NCBI GenBank assembly: GCA_016234155.1
Contig: JACRGZ010000143.1
Location: 1 to 16,336 of the forward strand
DNA from: Nitrospirota bacterium
GTDB lineage: Bacteria > Nitrospirota > 9FT-COMBO-42-15 > HDB-SIOI813
DNA length: 16,336 bases
Reading direction: 5' to 3'
Position 1 is the first letter of the stretch. Every line of letters starts with the position of its first letter. Of the stretch, positions 9,001 to 13,847 are shown piece after piece. A model generated the notes under the pieces. The model was not told the origin of the DNA. It saw only the letters and a list, made by a program, of their open reading frames with translations, and searched no databases. Both the position numbers and the translations under genes were made by a program.

Positions 9001-11678
9001 TTTCCGAGGATAACAAGGGGCAGAGGATTGATCTCGGCTATGACCATCTGAATCGCCTGGTGAGCAAATCATACTCCAATCATGCGGATCCAATTTTTCC
9101 CTATCCGCTCTCCATTGATTACGGATACGACGCCAACAACAACCTCCTGACTGTGAGGGAGACCAAACGCTTTGGACCGGGTGATGACCGGGTAGAGGCT
9201 ATGGTCAGTGTCTATGACAATCTCAACCGGTTGTTAAGCAGAAATAATCCGGACGGCAAAGTGATTTCTTATGCCTACTATGACAATGGAAACCGGAGGT
9301 CGCTGACAGATCCGGAAGGGGTTATGACATCCTATAGCTATGACCCGCTGAATCGTCTGAGGACGGTAATAAATAATGACGGACAGACGGCCTACACTTT
9401 CTATCAGGACGGTCTTCTGAATACGATTGCCTATCCCAATCAGACCGGCGCCGAGATTGAATATGGCCGTTCAAGCCGGGCGACGCGGATCAAATATACG
9501 AGACGCTTGCCAGGTCCTGACGGACTGACAGGTACGACGGATGATATCAGCGTACAGACCTCCAGCCGGGAATATGGCTATGATGCCAATGGCAACATCC
9601 TTGCGGAGAACCTCTACGGGGCTAATCCGGCTGGATCCCCTGAGACAACCCGTTACTCTTATGATGATGTAGACAGGATGACCCGCGTCCAGTATCCCTC
9701 AGGTGCATCAATAGATTATACCTACGATGCGGTTGGAAACAGGATTTCAGAGAATGGTGTGGACCCGTTGGACGGTGTTTCCCCCATCCAGAGGAGCTAT
9801 ACTTATAATGCCTTTAACCAGCTCGTAACGGTTGCGGATGTCATAAACCCGGGCAAAAATATCGCGTTTGAATACGATCTGAACGGCAACCTCACACGGA
9901 GAACAACTGCCGGAATATCCATAGATTACACCTATGACATCCGGGATCAGCTTGCCAGGGTGGCGGACTCTTCTACCGGGACTCTATCTGTCTACGACTA
10001 TGACTATAACCGGATGAGGGTAAAAAAGATGGCCGGCGGCTCTGAGACGCGGTACCTCTACGATGGCTCCTCCCTGATCATGGAATATGAGGGAGCGCTA
10101 GGCAATGCGGCGCTGGTGAGGTACAACTACGGTATGGGAATACGAGGGGACGGTCTTCTTTCGCTTAATGACCTGATGGCCGGTTCTTCAAACCCGATGC
10201 AAATTCAATACTATGCCTCGGATATCCTCGGGAGTGTAACCAATACCACGGATGGAAACGGCGATCTCCATGCCTCTTACAGATACGATGCCTGGGGGAA
10301 TATAATCAGCTCCACAGGCGCCTCTGTAAACAGCAAGACCTTCACCGGCCATTACCTCGACAGGGAAACGGGTTTGTACTACTTCGGCGCCAGATACTAT
10401 GACCCGACCCTCGGCAGGTTCATCTCACAGGACCCGCTGATGGGGAGCCCGAATGCGCCTCAGAGCCTTCACCGCTATCTGTATGCCAATGACAATCCGG
10501 TACGGTTTACAGATCTTGAAGGTTACTATAGTTACGACCAGTTCAAGGATGATGTGGAGAATATCAAAAAGACTGCTAAGGATATGAAAAAGGATATGGA
10601 TAAGTTATCCAAGGCAATGGGTAAGGCCTACATGAAGAGAAAGGCGGACATAGCCTTTATGGCGCTGAAGTTCCTGATGTCTCCGGATATGCGGGAGCAG
10701 GTGGAGGCCTCGGAACTTAACAGGGGTCACGCCGTGCTAGGCAGGGATGTTATGGCCACCCTCAAGGGGGTTGATATCAAAAAGGTCGTTAAAGAGGGAG
10801 CAAAGGACCTGATTACCCTGAAGGCGCCGAGGGAGTTTATAAAGTCCATCTGGACGGCAAATCCGGACTATGACCAGGTAGCGGAGAAACTCTTAGACAC
10901 TATAGACACGGTAGTGATGGTGCATACCCTGGCGACGGTCAGTAAGGCGGTGCTTACAGCGTCGTTCAAAACGGTGGCAAAGGTTGCCAACCTCAGGGCG
11001 ACGTCCCGTACCGTTGTGAGTGAAAGTGCTGCGTTAGGTAGAGCTACAAGAGTAAGCGCAGCGCGAGATATCTTGATAAAAGAAATGAAAGAAGTAAAGG
11101 AATATTTTGGAAGAGTGGAGAAAAATCGCTTTCAATTTAATGTATCTGATAAATCAGGAATGCTAAAAGCAGCATCGGCGATAAGAGCAGAAGAATTTGC
11201 TCGCAGTGGAAGGTCAATTACTCCCACAATGATAGCAGAAGAATCTTTAGTAATAAGGAAGGAAAGTGTTCTTCGAACTTTGGATATAATAGCTACTCCT
11301 GAAGCTAAGATGACAGCTGACCTAATAAGGAGTGGTGACGTTGATTTTAAACTTACTGTATTGAAAAGCGAGGATCTGGGATACAACCCTTTCGGTTCGA
11401 GAGATATTTACGTGAACCCCGATCTTATTGGATATGGCAACCTCGAAAGAGCAGCAGCTGTTGCAGGCCACGAGGCCTGGCATGTTCAGCAGCAATTTAC
11501 CCTGAAGACCTTATCATCCCAATCTTATAGACAAGTTCACGAGATTGAAGCAATTATATTCGAAAGTCGAATATTTCCAGGCTCTGTGGGAAAAGATGTG
11601 GGTATCAAGGGACGTTTCCCTAATGTGCAAGATATCGAGAGCTTTGTTAGGAAGGCATATAAGGGCGTTCCAAAATAA
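3..11678 (+). CDS. Giant Ig-domain/RHS-repeat secreted protein with C-terminal metallopeptidase-type toxin tip (5' partial)
   Basis: The reading frame is open from the window edge to the TAA at 11676-11678 (about 3,890 codons), so the true start lies upstream; a GTG at 165 is internal to the same open frame. Domains in order by nucleotide: SbsA/Big_5-type Ig (3-330; FSEPI...LTANSLYTV...D.SGYGM); a GG..GADG..VPTGAFPEGS segment (630-720); a second Big_5-like Ig (1500-1870); an unrecognised domain (1880-2850); three Ig repeats (2850-3744); a propeller-like stretch with Asp-rich loops DGNGDGIDE (3930-3956) and DRDGDKWDD (4227-4253); a DUF6531-like entry (5205-5440; GHPLQFIRSY...GPMGAGWTHNY); dozens of YD/RHS repeats (about 5640-10290); the RHS core (10339-10525; YYFGARYYDPTLGRFISQDP, ending NPVRFTDLEG); and a tip with HEAWH. 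In this family the YD repeats form a shell around a C-terminal toxin, and the core cleaves the tip free near the DPxG motif, here DLEG. The likely role is contact-dependent antagonism or interaction with other cells after export. No promoter is in view. Family assignment is firm; the target is unknown. Confidence 0.95.
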   Translation: MSLGAALPRVVSIDPEDGRENVPLSGAIKIRFSEPIEAGTVNSSNIALTGPTGNVAGALSLGLNNTTVTFRPTELLTANSLYTVTISQGIQDLSGYGMASPFTSKFTSLDTEPPLPPPAGNVTATIPGTDGKTTITATQGTADVHDTVWIVNTTKGTSVPVLVDPDGSFTASIVAGITDKIQIKLTDPAGNETLVPIGLFRNPDGSVAVGPDGGQIFGADGLIIYVPTGAFPEGSIVKVTSLTEAGIGLTPFTMYPFVAGFDLESTAVPQKYLNMSVPLPSGADSDSTGIVAQVIHFMGSPALSMVDTAKVIDGRLTTSSPPCPGILDKYARYAVFLNSDQQMRLGISILSMAAPRTRTYVVQPFIPDTFISVPHLDMIAQLLASPLFPELGHARVEQTTYYPASPFIAAIHGGADPDTVLFYASLGPAGCATLSSPEKETCEYFNSEGGICFAMPPDKPVQVVVRDVKTGQITQVINTTTPPAGQSRNITAQFIVPGDIESPKVAWTSWSKNAQNILDTNKEIIIVFSEPVRLADDDPSSGTGPVYLLEDAAASPMEIKGRATLYNNNRMLLFSPERAIPLGKTFFVMMGMDGVSDNEGVQDLAGNFYRNPATGPLKFTTFQPSVILPTLDHNFDIDKLESDLGVAPGSVNTAALRDLDFSTTTPWESTDGKWHTELTAIGERMRQYGWYQVLTMDLSDTLNPRVLRGYPGATQSPYGFTFLNDYFLETRADLLAGTNLMTWAGREMHYLEEDPQIRLCIDPGNADDRTRFAAWQTRYNLSPVTLKVKRGGCGDLALITAFNQYYSTFRMFDVTGSFLASPLDIQWIGYRLLSDNGLMFGFPRKNWAPGGSGYAKGIAILPDIDMPHDRKGMAPSVELHKGTSGAYVAVTGIGLELVDTGLNIPEILDSERGPGDWYDPATGLPNWPKFENLGLFSGPYYNDVEVVGADKTPPEISITAPEEALPGSQVIVRVNAADETAVSSVTFYLDDAENDISVMLINSAEPFVVADPPYQRVINIPWTVTSLPVIHIRVAARDISGNSTESEVAIPILKYPDTVKPSVSITVPREIMPGRFISLSANAADNVAVKQVNFYAPDRTLIVSDNAKPFEARYFIPAGSPAGSVMTFSAEAVDTSGNTEMASADLLIGTNPDRTHPSVKLSGPPVVVSGRKLYLSADASDNVGISSVIFSVDGAVINTDDEAPYQAEYPVPPNTTSGTMLRIEARAIDFTSLDTVDSGTVGVVNPPLPGHGLMVGEPRIVVVAADTTDGSGVKTLEVFRSDLSGVNNGIVQLPLIAKRVAVSEGLIEYDGNGDGIDEPHDIAFITGSTDQNTGMAVVEIPREIATISGSGLSIYGIYAMPMRTVTRHVEIDNKSKTAYVSAEWPDSSGAIIGGILVIDVTNPFGPYQDRDGDKWDDRIIGKIPVTSDLLLWAGVWGFRLDTKRKLIYAAIGGMTSSNKSAGLAVIKMCDCPELTADIKLLSGSIERQYRSGATDSKDFVSTDGEQDIILVTPPPADDPLAMGTVCANLDVRTTPGVTINYSLTESPFSGNPGDAMLDMSSGSTGLLILSNPSICMNLTPRTDLPAGSYLNIELTDSLGVVIKRLQVVLVPVRIVAGDVKIKTDVDSINRNVCSSDDYLEFAISRDAEVTIRIDGSVVMQDIGGQRKPFQDINLPAGRNQILITKDMVPEPGEHDFEITAIFSRNPGIKVTKTGQILHEVTIREFLPVGHTIVGGIDLYNGHVVAQREDISIPGIGHPLQFIRSYGSVGNDASGPMGAGWTHNYLSRLVTDGCGVVNLIGGEGSGMKFSTPVFDRDPLGRPIMRYKPLQGYHGELIYNVVDDSYEFYTKARTHYHYQGFTPPFGSLSGKDYRLGFIEDTYQNRLNFTYSPLSPYYLEQVTDFAGRGLKFYYASSTTTPTGTIHFGSIPENRLIKVEVVDPSGPLGLVIDYDYDRYGNLISVTREDMVEQYDYTTGDARDRHNLKTITDPVSNVTEYVYYANQDIFPGEDSTKLYLPLKYELVKQLIKGAGTPDASIAGFTYDYSNHQTEVVTTIEDPKTGRTTHHLSPLGNVKKVVDAMDYTTETCWAYEICWSGDSVIQDVYVKSEKEPNGRETRFFYDGNANLIREEIHFSGMTAGYEPVLDRNGRPVSTVVTRSTYDPVFGKLTQKIDPEGTVTDYEIDPANGAIKSVTTYPAPGQTSKTLYAYYPNGLLKSMTDPKNNTANYDYDAYGNLKKVRDAAGNEATVSYDILGRLRGTSDTMGRSSTIDYDGFWKDISSATRHSGASSSDDTVVSIDYYPDRTKKSQTDSLGHQTEFYYDALVRLSRQVEHLADADGNAVTYETTYTYDLANNTITVKDPRNVETTSQYDLLDRLSDVYLSGPFGSTVHLNHYDYDRVGNKFSETSITGGVTAYTSDGLYRVIRTTLPVSSGSGTPYTMEVGYDLTGNRLWETDANGKKYQYEYDGVYRLIKKTDPLGKEIRYVYDANGNIETETHPTTGLVISSTFDLVNRIMTQTKTFTDPLTASTAAYTTTFAYDDSRHIRVTTDPEGKKKEEVYDGLDHLISVTRDPGGLNISSLFEYNGNGNLKKATDPEGRAVSHTFDGLGRKIRSIYNPQGFEEKFYFDGAGNLIKDIDRRGIVLEYGYDNLNRRLNLKLHETLTGGGSIVTLKEFVYEDITPDGPKMTEVDPYGNRIIQTYDLMGREIRITEPVPFGRNITYEYDGINTTASIDQKNNRTEFRYDDLNRLTQVVDPYGNITETTYLDNLNQRILTDKKGVPEKYQYDPLMRLRQSFRSLSSNNSFDIIAETNLFRGDNALVATTDAVGNVTRYEYDAAGRLVEEIHGYGTADQAATLYTHDKVDRIKTVKDARGHGGAFDMSYEYDDTNSKVISVDADGNTTVVTYDGERNMISKKEPNGGIWSYAYDETGELLTVTDPLNGLTTYAYDVNRNMVEQVDAGGGRTTFAYDSLYRLIDVYQEGDGGSTMHTRYGYDETGNLSLSEDNKGQRIDLGYDHLNRLVSKSYSNHADPIFPYPLSIDYGYDANNNLLTVRETKRFGPGDDRVEAMVSVYDNLNRLLSRNNPDGKVISYAYYDNGNRRSLTDPEGVMTSYSYDPLNRLRTVINNDGQTAYTFYQDGLLNTIAYPNQTGAEIEYGRSSRATRIKYTRRLPGPDGLTGTTDDISVQTSSREYGYDANGNILAENLYGANPAGSPETTRYSYDDVDRMTRVQYPSGASIDYTYDAVGNRISENGVDPLDGVSPIQRSYTYNAFNQLVTVADVINPGKNIAFEYDLNGNLTRRTTAGISIDYTYDIRDQLARVADSSTGTLSVYDYDYNRMRVKKMAGGSETRYLYDGSSLIMEYEGALGNAALVRYNYGMGIRGDGLLSLNDLMAGSSNPMQIQYYASDILGSVTNTTDGNGDLHASYRYDAWGNIISSTGASVNSKTFTGHYLDRETGLYYFGARYYDPTLGRFISQDPLMGSPNAPQSLHRYLYANDNPVRFTDLEGYYSYDQFKDDVENIKKTAKDMKKDMDKLSKAMGKAYMKRKADIAFMALKFLMSPDMREQVEASELNRGHAVLGRDVMATLKGVDIKKVVKEGAKDLITLKAPREFIKSIWTANPDYDQVAEKLLDTIDTVVMVHTLATVSKAVLTASFKTVAKVANLRATSRTVVSESAALGRATRVSAARDILIKEMKEVKEYFGRVEKNRFQFNVSDKSGMLKAASAIRAEEFARSGRSITPTMIAEESLVIRKESVLRTLDIIATPEAKMTADLIRSGDVDFKLTVLKSEDLGYNPFGSRDIYVNPDLIGYGNLERAAAVAGHEAWHVQQQFTLKTLSSQSYRQVHEIEAIIFESRIFPGSVGKDVGIKGRFPNVQDIESFVRKAYKGVPK
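2850..3744 (+). repeat. Three tandem Ig-like domain repeats inside the RHS protein
   Basis: Three successive units begin D-[K/T/R]-T-x-P/K-P-x-[I/V] at 2850, 3171 and 3459, with periods of 321 and 288 nt. Each contains the pattern 'ADxxAVSSVxFY' or 'ADNVAVKQVNFY', an acidic-Pro 'aePF' or 'aPYqa' strand, and an 'ARDISGN' or 'AVDTSGN' turn; the third ends less regularly. These are typical bacterial Ig domains of large surface or secreted proteins, probably acting as a stalk. The units are protein-level repeats; their DNA has diverged. Confidence 0.8.
11031..11678 (+). other. C-terminal tip: zincin-like metallopeptidase domain of the RHS protein
   Basis: After the RHS core come a helical, Lys-rich pre-toxin segment (10526-11030) and then this tip. 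HEAWH (11469-11483), in the context AGHEAWHVQQQ, fits the HExxH zinc-binding and catalytic motif; the surroundings resemble DUF4157-like zincins (HExxHxxQQ). About 20 residues later, QVHEIEAIIFES supplies a candidate third ligand (an E of EIEA). Metallopeptidase tips are an established class of polymorphic toxin domain. GC counted by hand is about 39% for 11041-11400, against 50-58% just upstream, so the tip looks like a swapped-in cassette. It may cleave a target protein or release itself; substrate unknown. Confidence 0.75.
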
Positions 11679-11734
11679 CCTGAATGTATAGTAAAAAAAA
11701 GGACAGATTTATTTTACTGCAGGACGATTTGAAC

Positions 11735-11989
11735 ATGCGAACTCGCAAATCTTACATTGTAATATTTCTGTTGACTCTTATGAGCCTTGCAACCAGGCTT
11801 GTTCCTGCTGATGCCGCCGAGGCCCGCTTTCTGGGCAGTGAGGAGATTATCCTCTATGGTGTGGGGCTGAAGGTGGAGCCGGCGCAGCAGGTGGTGCCGA
11901 AGGATATGGCCACGATCGTCAGCACTTATATGCAGGTGCCGACGCTGCCGCCGAGGGATGCGGATGTTAGATTATTGAACTATGCTTAG
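11735..11989 (+). pseudogene. Signal peptide plus N-terminal module of a giant Ig/RHS-type protein, truncated (copy A)
   Basis: The ATG at 11735 (AGGA about 10 nt upstream) opens a Sec signal peptide: RTRK, a hydrophobic IVIFLLTLMSLA core, then PADA before AEARFLGSEE. The mature part (11813-11968) is FLGSEEIILYGVGLKVEPAQQVVPKDMATIVSTYMQ..LPPRDADV. From memory this is the opening module of giant Ig/RHS-type exported proteins in several environmental bacteria; I cannot check that here. Homology with copy C (14919-15074) stops at the same base, after GATGCGGATGTT, and this frame then ends within seven codons. An in-frame ATG at 11684 would give an unlikely N-terminal extension. It lies 56 nt after the RHS gene, where an immunity gene would be expected, but does not look like one. 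It is either debris or a very short exported peptide. Confidence 0.7.
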
Positions 11990-12117
11990 ATGAATTTATG
12001 AAAGGTTACTTTACGGAAATGGTCGTTGAAACAGACTTGAAATTGCTCAAAGATGCCTTTGCGGCCAAGGATGTTGAAGCCGATGCCGAGGCGCTCGGAG
12101 AATCCGATAGGGGCTGT
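11971..12117 (+). repeat. 'F' coding fragment, copy 1
   Basis: The frame reads IIELCLDEFMKGYFTEMV, then VETDLKLLKDAFAAKDVEAD, then AEALGESDRG. The first ATG in frame is at 11998, and the frame begins immediately after a TAG at 11968-11970. It is acidic and predicted helical. Copies lie at 13357-13424 (about one mismatch over the shared 66 nt) and at 16063-16218. At the end of the fragment this copy has four Gs where copy 3 has five, so here the frame runs on to 12321 through sequence antisense to the PIN gene, while copy 3 stops at once. I do not recognise the family; it could be a broken small gene or an interior piece of a larger one. Confidence 0.6.
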
Positions 12118-12237
12118 AATTTCTCATTCACCTATTTCAATGAGAAGATCATGAAGATAAACGGGATAAGACAATGGTTATGGGGTAGTTATGAAGCTAC
12201 TGGTTTTAAGACTTCAATGCCCTCAATATCATCGAAA
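12046..12237. repeat. Long direct repeat, left copy (F fragment plus PIN gene 3' end)
   Basis: Matches 16144-16336 with an offset of 4,098-4,099 nt. From 12061 to 12237 I count two substitutions and one G insertion. The match ends only because the window ends, so the duplicated block is longer than seen. It covers the end of the F fragment, a 70-nt linker and the last 16 codons of the PIN toxin gene. Confidence 0.9.
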
Positions 12238-12695
12238 TCATCGTCATGTGTTGCGATGATAGAAATATTGTGCCGTTTGATGAGTGCAATATTGATAGCA
12301 TCATTGGGGAGAAGGTTGTGAAGTTTTATTGCATTACAAGAAGCTTTTACAATGGAACTGCTAATTGGAAGGTTCTTGAAAATCGTAAACAATGCCTCAG
12401 GTTTTTGAAAATCAACATCGCTAATTACTTCCCGGTGTTGTTTAAGATATTCAAGTACCTTTTTAGGAGCAATCTTCTTATGCTTGATAATCCAGAAGCG
12501 AAGGTAAATAAACAAGGTTTCAGCAATGATGATGGGAGAAACGTATGCTTTTAGCTCATTGTTTTCGATACGTTTCAAGAAATTCCTGCAGGATGAACTA
12601 TAGAGTTCATCGTCCAGCAGATGATAAATCAAGATATTTGAATCAACAAAGATGGAGCTTCCAGGTGGGGCATCTTCAAGAGATCTATTCCCCAT
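12189..12695 (-). CDS. PIN-domain ribonuclease toxin (VapC-like)
   Basis: The protein carries the four-acid PIN pattern: FVDSNILIY near the N-terminus, an E in IIAETLFIY, a D in LLPNDAINIAL and the Asp cluster THDDDFDDIEGIEVLKP near the C-terminus. PIN toxins of antitoxin-toxin pairs are Mg2+-dependent endoribonucleases that cut tRNA, rRNA or mRNA when the antitoxin is lost. I chose the ATG at 12695, which overlaps the antitoxin stop (12685) by 11 nt, the usual coupled arrangement. An ATG at 12716 (with AGAGG directly against it) and a TTG at 12710 (AGAGG six bases upstream) are real alternatives. About 168 residues. Its 3' end is duplicated at 16288-16336. Target RNA unknown. Confidence 0.85.
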   Translation of the reverse strand: MGNRSLEDAPPGSSIFVDSNILIYHLLDDELYSSSCRNFLKRIENNELKAYVSPIIIAETLFIYLRFWIIKHKKIAPKKVLEYLKQHREVISDVDFQKPEALFTIFKNLPISSSIVKASCNAIKLHNLLPNDAINIALIKRHNISIIATHDDDFDDIEGIEVLKPVAS

Positions 12696-12903
12696 ATTTA
12701 ATCTGGTCAATGACATCCTCTATTAACTTGTGGTCTTTGATAGAAATGGCAGCAGATGTTTTTTCAACTATACTTCTGACAGCTTTACGTCTGCGGGATT
12801 TTATAAGTTTCAGACCAAGTCTTAGAATTTCCTGGATTTCTTCCTTTTTCTTGGGTAATTCTTCGAGAAGATTGTTTGAAACTTTTATACGGATTTCAGG
12901 CAT
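12685..12903 (-). CDS. Antitoxin partner of the PIN toxin (VapB-like by position)
   Basis: A 72-residue protein starting MPEIRIKVSNNLLEEL, followed by a Lys/Glu/Arg-rich helical body and an acidic C-terminal helix (DHKLIEDVIDQIKYGE). The first strand and helices could be a ribbon-helix-helix-like DNA-binding part, but I do not recognise a named family. It lies directly upstream of the PIN gene and overlaps it, the standard antitoxin-first order. AGGA lies nine bases before the ATG. The protein should bind and silence the PIN toxin and repress its own promoter through the palindrome at 12910-12928. Function is inferred from context. Confidence 0.75.
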   Translation of the reverse strand: MPEIRIKVSNNLLEELPKKKEEIQEILRLGLKLIKSRRRKAVRSIVEKTSAAISIKDHKLIEDVIDQIKYGE

Positions 12904-12909
12904 TGGTCA

Positions 12910-12928
12910 ATATCCTTTCAAAGGTTAT
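12910..12928. promoter_or_regulatory. Candidate operator palindrome before the antitoxin gene
   Basis: The pattern is ATA-n-CCTTT-C-AAAGG-n-TAT, symmetric about 12919 with one mismatched pair. It lies between the predicted transcription start and the antitoxin ATG and covers the AAAGGA ribosome-binding site, where an antitoxin would both repress transcription and mask translation. Inferred from sequence symmetry only. Confidence 0.4.
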
Positions 12929-12940
12929 AGGACATTTTCA

Positions 12941-12969
12941 ATCATACATTACAGGAGTAATGGAGTCAA
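12941..12969 (-). promoter_or_regulatory. Sigma-70-like promoter of the first antitoxin-PIN operon
   Basis: Read on the minus strand: TTGACT (12964-12969), a 17-nt spacer, then TATGAT (12941-12946). Each hexamer matches the consensus at five of six positions with ideal spacing, and the site ends about 40 nt before the antitoxin ATG. This cassette therefore carries its own promoter. Confidence 0.6.
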
Positions 12970-12983
12970 CAAGGGAGAAATAG

Positions 12984-13012
12984 CCGTAGAGTGGGCATTG
13001 CCCACCCTACGG
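12984..13012. repeat. Palindrome of the GTAGGGTGGGCA type
   Basis: CCGTAG-A-GTGGGCA is followed, after one central T, by TGCCCAC-C-CTACGG, giving 14-nt arms with one mismatch (A12990 against C13006). It is unrelated in sequence to the TTTCGGGA palindromes nearby. Similar GTGGGCA palindromes are dispersed in many bacterial genomes. It lies just upstream of the first antitoxin-PIN promoter. Confidence 0.6.
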
Positions 13013-13033
13013 CGAGAGCACAGCGTCATAGGA

Positions 13034-13051
13034 CGCAGGCTAAAGCCTGCG
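13034..13051. repeat. Palindrome CGCAGGCT-AA-AGCCTGCG
   Basis: A perfect 8-bp stem with an AA centre. This is a third palindrome type within 70 bp, next to the 12984-13012 palindrome and immediately before an N-module fragment. No T-tract follows, so it is not a convincing terminator. Confidence 0.6.
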
Positions 13052-13059
13052 GCAACATC

Positions 13060-13095
13060 AGGTGGAGCCGGCGCATCAGATGGTGCCGAAGGATA
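13060..13095 (+). pseudogene. Internal scrap of the N-terminal module (copy B1)
   Basis: 36 nt matching 11871-11906 of copy A with two differences. It encodes the part of the module between GLKV and DMAT and is cut off at GGATAT, where a TTTTCCTGTG palindrome block begins. It is too short to be functional. Confidence 0.7.
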
Positions 13096-13180
13096 TTTTC
13101 CTGTGTTCCTGTGTTTCGGGATTTCATCCCGAAACCCGTCCCGGAATCGGATGTCTTTCGGGAGGGACTCCCGAAAGACA
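13096..13180. repeat. REP-like palindrome block B1 (two hairpins)
   Basis: Begins TTTTCCTGTG, with CCTGTG repeated. Hairpin 1 has arms GTTTCGGGA (13113-13121) and TCCCGAAAC (13127-13135) around five bases. Hairpin 2 has arms GTCTTTCGGGAG (13153-13164) and CTCCCGAAAGAC (13168-13179) around GGA. The bases before hairpin 2 are ATCGGAT rather than the GTAGGAT of other blocks. No T-tract follows. Confidence 0.85.
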
Positions 13181-13206
13181 AAAGCTTGGAGGTTTAGAAC
13201 GTTGCT

Positions 13207-13243
13207 TGAAGTAGGATGATTTGAACATGCGAGCCCGTAGATC
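13207..13243 (+). pseudogene. Start of another N-terminal module (copy B2), cut by a palindrome block
   Basis: AGGATGATTTGAACATGCGA and the following bases match the start region of copy A (11723-11753: AGGACGATTTGAACATGCGA). After the first codons (M-R-A-R-R-S) the sequence changes abruptly to TTTTCCTGTG palindrome sequence at 13244. The bases just before (GAAGTAGGATG) also equal the spacer that precedes hairpin 2 in other blocks. Confidence 0.65.
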
Positions 13244-13355
13244 TTTTCCTGTGTTTCGGGATTCCATCCCGAAACCAGTCCAAAAATTGATTGTAACGAA
13301 AGATGATGTATGGAGTAGGATGTCTTTCGGGAAGGATTCCCGAAAGACAGGAAAA
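13244..13355. repeat. REP-like palindrome block B2, full BIME-like unit
   Basis: The most complete unit. It runs from TTTTCCTGT to ACAGGAAAA, exact inverted complements, and contains hairpin 1 (GTTTCGGGA / TCCCGAAAC), a 48-nt spacer containing TTGATTGTAACGAAAGATGA, the tetranucleotide GTAG at 13315-13318, and hairpin 2 with arms GTCTTTCGGGAA (13322-13333) and TTCCCGAAAGAC (13337-13348) around GGA. The two halves are inverted copies of one REP. The spacer recurs nearly unchanged in the block before the RAYT gene. Confidence 0.9.
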
Positions 13356-13356
13356 T

Positions 13357-13424
13357 AAAGGTTACCTTACGGAAATGGTCGTTGAAACAGACTTGAAATT
13401 GCTCAAAGATGCCTTTGCGGCCAG
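13357..13424 (+). repeat. 'F' coding fragment, copy 2 (truncated)
   Basis: AAGGTTACCTTACGGAAATG onward matches copy 1 (12002 onward) with about one mismatch and ends at GCGGCC, after which the sequence is unrelated. It begins directly at the right edge of palindrome block B2. No start codon or RBS of its own is visible. Confidence 0.7.
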
Positions 13425-13447
13425 GAAGGTAGTTACGATAGATTTAG

Positions 13448-13603
13448 TTATACTATCTTGTTTAACTCAATCGTACCCTTAGGGAATTTTATGATGAGCT
13501 CGAAATATCTAAGAAAATTTAATCCAAGCAATCCTTCTATTCCACTTCCATCTATAGATTCTATCAGTAGGTCTATTGTAATAACCCTGTGGTCGGGATT
13601 AAA
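13448..13603 (-). pseudogene. C-terminal remnant of a retropepsin-like (clan AA) aspartic protease
   Basis: The minus strand reads FNPDHRVITIDLLIES..GSGIEGLLGLNFLRYFELIIKF..GTIELNKIV, ending TAA at 13448-13450. The GIEGLLGLNFLR...LIIKF pattern is typical of the C-terminal half of bacterial retropepsin-like proteases. The N-terminal half with the catalytic D-T/S-G-A is missing: upstream the frame merges out of phase into the end of the 13611-13847 gene. About 52 codons remain, against my recollection of about 120-130 in intact members. Probably an internal deletion that removed the active site. Confidence 0.6.
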
Positions 13604-13610
13604 TCTGGTC

Positions 13611-13847
13611 TTAGACACTAAAGAGGACTCCTGTGTCTTCCGGGAGTTTTCCGGTGTAGTGAATGCACAAGTTGCCCTTAACTCGGCGAATGGCCAGATG
13701 AATTTCGTCTCGGTCTTTACTATGGGCTATTACCCTTCCTTTAGTGAGAGATGTACTGTTGTCAACATCATAATCATCAATAAGAAGCCATTGATTAGGA
13801 TATTTTGTCTTCATCTGAGCTTTTGTAATGATATTTCTTTTTCTCAT
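13611..13847 (-). CDS. Small conserved-type protein (KYPNQWLLIDD...GRVIAHSKDRDEI), partner of the retropepsin
   Basis: A 78-residue protein with the blocks TKYPNQWLLIDDYDVD, KGRVIAHSKDRDEIHLAI and HYTGKLPEDTGV. I recognise this as a small hypothetical family that often precedes a retropepsin-like protease gene in a two-gene operon; that rests on memory and fits the protease remnant found just downstream. The start ATG overlaps the stop of an upstream 16-codon ORF as ATGA, with GGAG nine bases upstream. Biochemical role unknown; a toxin-antitoxin-like or regulatory pair is possible but unproven. With the protease truncated, the pair is probably no longer functional as such. Confidence 0.7.
   Translation of the reverse strand: MRKRNIITKAQMKTKYPNQWLLIDDYDVDNSTSLTKGRVIAHSKDRDEIHLAIRRVKGNLCIHYTGKLPEDTGVLFSV

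Noticed and set aside
12122..12145. Terminator hairpin TCTCATT...AATGAGA after the PIN gene
   Set aside because: Only a 7-bp AT-rich stem with a 10-nt loop and no T-run downstream on the minus strand.
11684..12321. Immunity gene for the RHS toxin tip
   Set aside because: The ORFs here are an N-module copy with a signal peptide (11735) and an F fragment running into sequence antisense to the PIN gene; both recur elsewhere in the window without a toxin tip.
12246..13219. Plus-strand coding sequences across 12246-12554 and 12545-13219
   Set aside because: They are antisense to the antitoxin-PIN pair and then run through palindromes; no recognisable domain, and the minus-strand genes have motifs, RBS and promoter.
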